13,446 nt of DNA from Candidatus Kaiserbacteria bacterium (GTDB taxonomy: Bacteria; Patescibacteriota; Minisyncoccia; Phycocordibacterales; UBA2100). Every line of letters starts with the position of its first letter. Position 1 is the stretch's first letter. Location of the stretch: assembly GCA_026996985.1 (NCBI GenBank), contig JALWJR010000053.1:1-13446 (forward strand), in the 5' to 3' direction. The position numbers and the translations under genes were made by a program. Positions 10,628 through 13,446 of the stretch are shown here, one piece after another. The notes under the pieces were generated by a model. The model made no database searches. It saw only the letters and a program-made list of their open reading frames with translations, and was not told where the DNA came from.

Positions 10628-13446
10628 ATGAGTAAAGAGCAAACCTTATCCAAAAGGCAATTTGGAAAACTGCGTCCGCCTTTGGTGGAAATTCCCGACC
10701 TGGTCAGGGAACAGAAAAAATCCTTTCAACTTTTGATAGAAGAGGGTGTCAAAGAAATTTTTAAAGAATTCTCTCCCATAGAGGATTATACCGGTAAGAA
10801 ATTTTCTTTGGATATTTCAAAGTTCATTTTCGGTAAACCGGAGTTTGATGAGCATTACGCAAAATACAAGAAACTTACATACAGCATTCCTCTTTCCGTT
10901 CAAGCTACTTTGTACAACAAAATAACCGGAGAGAAAAAGACACAAGAAATATCTCTTGCGGAGTTTCCGTACATGACCAAGCACGGAACTTTTATTATAA
11001 ACGGAGTGGAGAGAGTTATAGTTCCGCAACTTGCGCGCTCTTACGGTGTGTTTTTCCTAAGCAATACATTGAAAGGAAAAGAATACTACACGGCAAAGAT
11101 AATCCCGTCTCGCGGAGTATGGGTTGAAATAGATACCGATCCGGACGGAGCCATATACGTAAGCATAGACAGAAAAAGAAAGTTCCCGGTCACTTATCTT
11201 TTGAAAGTTTTCGGGCTGGAAGACGAAAAATCAATTTTAAAAGCGTTCAAAAAAGAAGAGGAGCTTAAGTTTATAAAACGCACACTTGAGGTAAATCACG
11301 CAAAGGATATAAAAGATGCATATTTGGAGATTTATCGTCGCTTGCGTGATGGGGATTTGGCAACTCCCGAGAACGCCAAGGAGTTTGTAGATAATTTGTT
11401 TACGGAAGAGAGATACGACCTTTCAAAAGTCGGACGTTATCACTTTAACAAAAGATTCTCTCTTTCTACAGATGAAAAAGCGCTACAGAACACAACACTT
11501 TCAATTGAAGATTTGATCCAAATTATCTCTTATCTGGTGGAACTTTCAATTTCAAAAGAAGCGCAACCTGACGATATCGACCATCTTGGCTTCAGAAGAG
11601 TTCGTTATGTCGGTGAGATGCTCAAACAACAAATGAGGGTTGGAATGTCAAGAATGAAAAGAAACATCCAAGATAGAATGTCTACAATTGATCCGGATAC
11701 AACACTGCCGGTTCAATTGTTGAACCCGAGACCTTTCGCAGCTTCCATTCTTGAGTTCTTCTCAACCAACCAACTTTCCCAGTTTATGGATCAAAACAAT
11801 ATTTTGGGTGAGCTTGAACACCTGAGAACTCTTTCGGCCTTGGGGCCGGGAGGTTTGACTCGCGAAAGAGCCGGTTTTGAGGTGCGTGATGTGCACCCAA
11901 GTCACTACGGAAGGCTCTGTCCAATTCAAACTCCCGAAGGTCAGAACATCGGTTTGATTTTGCGTTTGACCGTACATGCGCGCGTTAATGAATTCGGTTT
12001 GATTGAAACCCCTTACGCCAAAGTGAAAAACGGCAAAGTGACAGATGAGATAGTTTATCTTAACGCGCACGAGGAAGAAAAATACAAAATAACTCACGCG
12101 GCGACACAAACTGATAAAAACGGCAAGATAGTGGAAGATGTTGTGGAAGTTAGATACAAAGGAGAACCCATGTTTGTCTCTGCCAAAGAAGTTGATTTGA
12201 TAGAAGTTGACACAAGACAAGCATTCTCTGTTGCAACCACAATGATACCGTTTTTGGAGCATGATGATGCAAACCGCGCTCTTATGGGTTCAAACATGCA
12301 GAAGCAGGCAACTCCATGCATTATTCCTGAGGCTCCGCTGGTTGCAACCGGAATTGAGGAAGAGGCGGCAAGAGATTCGGGAAGGCTTGTTATAGCCGAG
12401 CATGCGGGAGTGATATCCTACGTTGATGCTCGCAGAATAACAATCAAAGATAAACAAGGAAAGGAGCACGATTACAAACTTGTAAACTTTGCTCGCACAA
12501 ACAACATGTCCGTTTTTCACCACAGAGCAGTGGTAAATGTTGGAGACAAGGTAAAAGTTGGCGATGTTTTGGCTGACACTTCATCATCTGATAAGGGTCA
12601 GGTTGCATTGGGACAAAATGTACGTGTAGCGTTTATGTCTTGGTCCGGTGCCAACTATGAGGACGCCATTATCGTATCGGAAAGACTTGTAAAGCGTTCC
12701 AAGTTTACTTCAATTCACATGGAAGAGTTTGTCTGCTACGTTAGAGATTCAAAGCTTGGACCCGAGGTTACAACTCATGACATTCCAAATGTCAGCGAGG
12801 CAAAATTGCGCAACTTGGATGAAGACGGAATTATCAGAATAGGAGCCGAGGTTGGACCGGGAGATATTTTGGTTGGTAAAGTTACACCCAAAGGAGAAAC
12901 GCAACTTACTCCGGAGGAGCGTCTTTTGCGCTCAATCTTTGGTGATAAAGCCAAGGATGTAAAAGATACTTCCCTTAGAATGCCTGCCGGTAAAAAAGGG
13001 CGTGTGGTAAGGGTTCGCGTATTTTCAAGAGAAAACGGTGACCAGCTTGAATCCGGAATTATAAAAAGAATTCATGTTGAAGTTGCTCAGCTTAGAAATC
13101 TTTCTGTCGGAGACAAGCTCGCCGGTCGTCACGGAAACAAAGGTGTTATATCCAAAATATTGCCGGAGGAGGATATGCCGTTTACAAAAGACGGAGAGCC
13201 TATAGACATTATCTTAACACCGCTTGGTGTTCCTTCACGTATGAACTTGGGGCAAATTCTGGAGATGCACTTGGGACTTGCCGCTGAGATGCTCGGATAT
13301 CAAGCGATAGTTCCTCCGTTCTCGGGAACTACCGAGGAAGAGATTTTTGACGAGCTTGAAAAGGCCGGTTTTGACAGGTCAGGTAAAGTTGATTTGTTTG
13401 ATGGGCGCACGGGAGAAAAGTTTGATCAACCGATTGCCATTGGAAA
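10628..13446 (+). CDS. rpoB: DNA-directed RNA polymerase subunit beta (3' end outside window)
   Basis: The beta subunit of RNA polymerase forms, with beta', the catalytic cleft. 939 complete codons are visible in one open frame from ATG 10628; the C-terminal part is cut by the window end. The N-terminal protrusion and lobe come first (for example KHGTFIINGVERVIVPQLAR, near residues 118-137). The rifampicin-pocket region follows (FFSTNQLSQFMDQNN to ALGPGGLTRERAGFEVRD, about 377-424), then CPIQTPEGQNIGLI. The active-site region GDKLAGRHGNKGVISK (about 828-843) has K830 and K838, matching K1065 and K1073 of E. coli. It lacks the large lineage-specific insertions of the E. coli subunit. In the rifampicin pocket R529 (E. 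coli numbering) is Thr (codon 11828-11830), while H526 and S531 are kept. No SD precedes the ATG. rplJ/rplL, the usual upstream genes, are absent. Confidence 0.98.
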   Translation, partial: MSKEQTLSKRQFGKLRPPLVEIPDLVREQKKSFQLLIEEGVKEIFKEFSPIEDYTGKKFSLDISKFIFGKPEFDEHYAKYKKLTYSIPLSVQATLYNKITGEKKTQEISLAEFPYMTKHGTFIINGVERVIVPQLARSYGVFFLSNTLKGKEYYTAKIIPSRGVWVEIDTDPDGAIYVSIDRKRKFPVTYLLKVFGLEDEKSILKAFKKEEELKFIKRTLEVNHAKDIKDAYLEIYRRLRDGDLATPENAKEFVDNLFTEERYDLSKVGRYHFNKRFSLSTDEKALQNTTLSIEDLIQIISYLVELSISKEAQPDDIDHLGFRRVRYVGEMLKQQMRVGMSRMKRNIQDRMSTIDPDTTLPVQLLNPRPFAASILEFFSTNQLSQFMDQNNILGELEHLRTLSALGPGGLTRERAGFEVRDVHPSHYGRLCPIQTPEGQNIGLILRLTVHARVNEFGLIETPYAKVKNGKVTDEIVYLNAHEEEKYKITHAATQTDKNGKIVEDVVEVRYKGEPMFVSAKEVDLIEVDTRQAFSVATTMIPFLEHDDANRALMGSNMQKQATPCIIPEAPLVATGIEEEAARDSGRLVIAEHAGVISYVDARRITIKDKQGKEHDYKLVNFARTNNMSVFHHRAVVNVGDKVKVGDVLADTSSSDKGQVALGQNVRVAFMSWSGANYEDAIIVSERLVKRSKFTSIHMEEFVCYVRDSKLGPEVTTHDIPNVSEAKLRNLDEDGIIRIGAEVGPGDILVGKVTPKGETQLTPEERLLRSIFGDKAKDVKDTSLRMPAGKKGRVVRVRVFSRENGDQLESGIIKRIHVEVAQLRNLSVGDKLAGRHGNKGVISKILPEEDMPFTKDGEPIDIILTPLGVPSRMNLGQILEMHLGLAAEMLGYQAIVPPFSGTTEEEIFDELEKAGFDRSGKVDLFDGRTGEKFDQPIAIG

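Noticed and set aside
10817..12523. Minus-strand frames opposite rpoB
   Set aside because: They are antisense to a fully conserved rpoB and have no start signals.
1..13446. Mobile element, CRISPR array, tRNA or rRNA
   Set aside because: No transposase or integrase motifs, regularly spaced repeats, cloverleaf or rRNA signature were seen on either strand; the inverted repeats found are explained by terminators and the structured RNA.

Overview
The window reads as a chromosomal segment of a small-genome bacterium, most likely of the Candidate Phyla Radiation (Patescibacteria, Parcubacteria-like). This is an inference. It rests on a compact housekeeping gene set, a moderate-to-low GC content, an S16 protein with a long Glu-rich tail, a conserved rpsP-khpA-trmD order with no rimM, many starts without a Shine-Dalgarno (SD) sequence, and a short TrmD. 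No rRNA, tRNA, CRISPR array, transposase or integrase was seen.

Layout. (1) 3-719: the C-terminal end of an SMC chromosome-condensation ATPase, cut by the window edge. (2) 742-1007, minus strand: no credible protein gene, but a promoter, about 230 nt of dense hairpins including two geometrically canonical H-type pseudoknots, and a GC-rich terminator. This looks like an unrecognised structured non-coding RNA and is the most interesting item in the window. (3) 1029-2981, minus: RNase R. (4) 3193-4433, plus: a YbaK-type aminoacyl-tRNA deacylase and a SAM-dependent methyltransferase, 8 nt apart. (5) 4541-8645, minus: an accessory cluster of five genes: AstE/aspartoacylase-like zinc deacylase, an unknown 186-aa protein, an aspartate/glutamate racemase, an unknown 59-aa protein, and an ArgH-like lyase. 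Several have their own terminator, promoter or strong SD. (6) 8695-10427, plus: rpsP, khpA and trmD in the classical order, but each with its own promoter and with terminators between them. (7) 10472-13446, plus: a strong promoter, a structured leader with a possible 15-codon ORF and a terminator-like hairpin, then rpoB, truncated by the window end.

How the parts fit. Regions 1, 3, 6 and 7 are core information processing: chromosome segregation, RNA turnover, translation, tRNA modification and transcription. Region 5 looks like a small aspartate-centred metabolic cassette. Its lyase belongs to a family that releases fumarate from N-linked aspartate adducts, its racemase interconverts L- and D-acidic amino acids, and its zinc enzyme belongs to a family that removes acyl groups from amino acids. 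The real substrate cannot be read from sequence.

A recurring regulatory pattern is visible. Predicted promoters mostly have 16-17 bp spacers, and the -10 boxes of rnr, the ArgH-like gene, rpsP and trmD end only 6-7 nt before the start codon. This predicts leaderless mRNAs. Three accessory genes with longer leaders carry strong SD sequences instead.
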